The notes below the pieces were generated by a model. The model worked only from the letters and a program-made list of their open reading frames with translations. It was not told the origin of the DNA and made no database searches. The position numbers and the translations under genes were made by a program. A DNA stretch of 22,945 nucleotides from assembly GCA_023386495.1 (NCBI GenBank), contig JAEWJS010000036.1, forward strand, positions 1 through 22,945. Direction: 5' to 3'. Positions within the stretch are counted from its first letter, which is position 1; each line of letters begins with the position of its first letter. The DNA is from Bacillota bacterium (GTDB taxonomy: Bacteria > Bacillota > Bacilli > Paenibacillales > Paenibacillaceae). This document shows positions 21,878 through 22,945 of this stretch, in pieces.

Positions 21878-22822
21878 ATGAAATCGCAATATCCCATCCA
21901 TGAAATAGAGGTGTTCTATATCACGATTCATCTGGAATGGTACCGGATCTTCATGCATACGGCTCGTCTAGGGAACTTGACCAAGGCCGCGCAAGAGCAG
22001 CATATTACGCAGCCTTCCGTCAGCTATGCGATCAAGCAGATGGAAGGCGAGCTAGGCGTCAAGCTGTTCCAACGGTTGTCCAAGGGGGTCGAACTGACCG
22101 AGGAAGGACGCGCGCTGTTCGCCTACGTCGAGCAATCGTTCGCGCTGCTGGACGCGGCCGAGCAGCACGTGACCGACTTGAAGCAGCTTACTGCAGGCGA
22201 AGTCCGGATCGGCGCGAGCGATTCGCTGATCAAGCATCTCCTGCTGCCGAAGCTGCATGCCTATCACCAAGCGAACCCCGGCATACGCATTCGGCTCTCG
22301 CACGGCAGCACGCCTGCGATTACGCAGCGGCTTCTGGACGGACAGATCGACTGTGCGGTGCTGCATCTTCCTGTCGACGACAAGCGTCTGGACGTGCATC
22401 ACCTGCGCGATTACGAGCATGGCTATGTTGTCGGCCAAGCGTACGAACATCTTGCAGATCGGACGCTGTCTGCCCAAGAGCTGTCGGAGCTGCCGCACCT
22501 GTTGCTCTCGCCCGGCAGCAGCACCAGAGTATTCGTCGAGCAATGGTTCGCCGCGCATGGATTGCGTATCAGCGGAGATATCGAATTAGGAAGCATCGAC
22601 CTGTTAATCGAATTCGCTAAGCTGGGCTTCGGCGCTGCATGCATCGCTCGGAGCTTCGTGTCGGAGGAGGTGCGCCGAGGCGATCTGATCGAGCTCCTCG
22701 TACAGGAACCGATCCCCCCACGGAGTATCGGACTGGCCATCCGCCGCGGCATGACCTTGTCGCTCGCAGCCGAACGTTTCATCCAACTGCTTCAAGAAGA
22801 GCAAGCGGTCGAACCAAGGTGA
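21878..22822 (+). CDS. LysR-family transcriptional regulator
   Basis: Up to 314 residues. The N-terminus is uncertain: ATG 21878 has a weak ribosome binding site, while homologues normally begin about where HLEWYRIFMHTARLGNLTKAA begins (residue 18), for which GAGGTG at 21911-21916 and a non-ATG start such as ATT 21926 would fit. The winged helix-turn-helix is LTKAAQEQHITQPSVSYAIKQMEGELGVKLFQR (34-66). The effector-binding domain (about 105-305) starts GEVRIGASDSLIKHLLLPKL. It is divergent from the EPSP synthase-type gene with only 57 bases between starts, the classic LysR-target layout, so it most likely controls that gene. The effector is unknown. Confidence 0.9.
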   Translation: MKSQYPIHEIEVFYITIHLEWYRIFMHTARLGNLTKAAQEQHITQPSVSYAIKQMEGELGVKLFQRLSKGVELTEEGRALFAYVEQSFALLDAAEQHVTDLKQLTAGEVRIGASDSLIKHLLLPKLHAYHQANPGIRIRLSHGSTPAITQRLLDGQIDCAVLHLPVDDKRLDVHHLRDYEHGYVVGQAYEHLADRTLSAQELSELPHLLLSPGSSTRVFVEQWFAAHGLRISGDIELGSIDLLIEFAKLGFGAACIARSFVSEEVRRGDLIELLVQEPIPPRSIGLAIRRGMTLSLAAERFIQLLQEEQAVEPR

Positions 22823-22831
22823 ACCTGCCAC

Positions 22832-22945
22832 TTAGTTCCGTAGCCGAATCCTCTCCTGCATCATCATGATGAACGCCGCTTGATCGTATGCCTCTTGCTC
22901 CTTGCGGCCATACCTCCGAACTTGAAGCGCTCCCGAGTGCCGCTC
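22832..22945 (-). CDS. 3' end of a gene, probably threonyl-tRNA synthetase
   Basis: An open frame enters from the right edge and stops at TAA 22832-22834, giving 37 residues. The segment GALQVRRYGRKEQEAYDQAAF followed by IMMMQERIRLRN resembles the C-terminal end of the anticodon-binding domain of class II synthetases, notably ThrRS, where a VxVRxYG strand and a final helix (FIxxLxEEI) are usual. Only the tail is visible and the assignment rests on that pattern. It converges on the LysR gene with a 9-base gap. Confidence 0.5.
   Translation of the reverse strand, partial: ERHSGALQVRRYGRKEQEAYDQAAFIMMMQERIRLRN

Overview
The window looks like chromosomal DNA of a GC-rich, spore-former-type Firmicute, most likely Paenibacillaceae (Paenibacillus or Cohnella-like). 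This rests on the strong AGGAGG-type ribosome binding sites, the frequent GTG/TTG starts, a CUT1 sugar importer without its own ATPase, cre-like and LacI-type operators, and a Hol-Tox type small toxin. No rRNA, tRNA, CRISPR array, transposase or phage gene was seen.

Left block (1-6780): a carbohydrate-uptake operon on the minus strand. It encodes a solute-binding lipoprotein, two permeases and an intracellular GH9-type glycoside hydrolase, and lies opposite a divergent LacI-family regulator. Two matching palindromes with a central CG sit just downstream of the two predicted divergent promoters, so the regulator probably controls both the operon and itself. Its gene ends at a clear terminator. 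A gene relic and a diverged intergenic repeat follow (6800-7160).

Middle block (7170-13300): an AlkZ/YcaQ-type winged-helix DNA glycosylase-like gene. Next is a two-gene minus-strand operon (SDR dehydrogenase, then a mannonate/aldonate dehydratase of the enolase superfamily) whose promoter carries a cre-like site. A divergent gene encodes a YkgJ-like cysteine cluster fused to pentapeptide repeats. A second LacI-family regulator has a GAAC-N4-GTTC palindrome in its promoter spacer. A small P-loop kinase-like gene completes the block.

Right block (13430-22945): an ECF sigma factor and a membrane anti-sigma/sensor protein form one operon. Upstream lies an operon of two ABC exporter half-transporters. 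A gene-poor stretch (19050-19860) holds a 31-aa Hol-Tox type toxin gene. Its leader can fold so that both the Shine-Dalgarno and the start codon are paired, and its 3' end overlaps a convergent terminator, as in type I toxin-antitoxin loci. The same stretch holds a repeat element with TAACGGACTG ends. An SRPBCC protein, a divergent EPSP synthase/LysR pair and the 3' end of a probable threonyl-tRNA synthetase finish the window.

The least expected items are the small toxin locus with alternative RNA pairings, the paired LacI operators, the cysteine-cluster/pentapeptide fusion, and an EPSP synthase with changed active-site residues.
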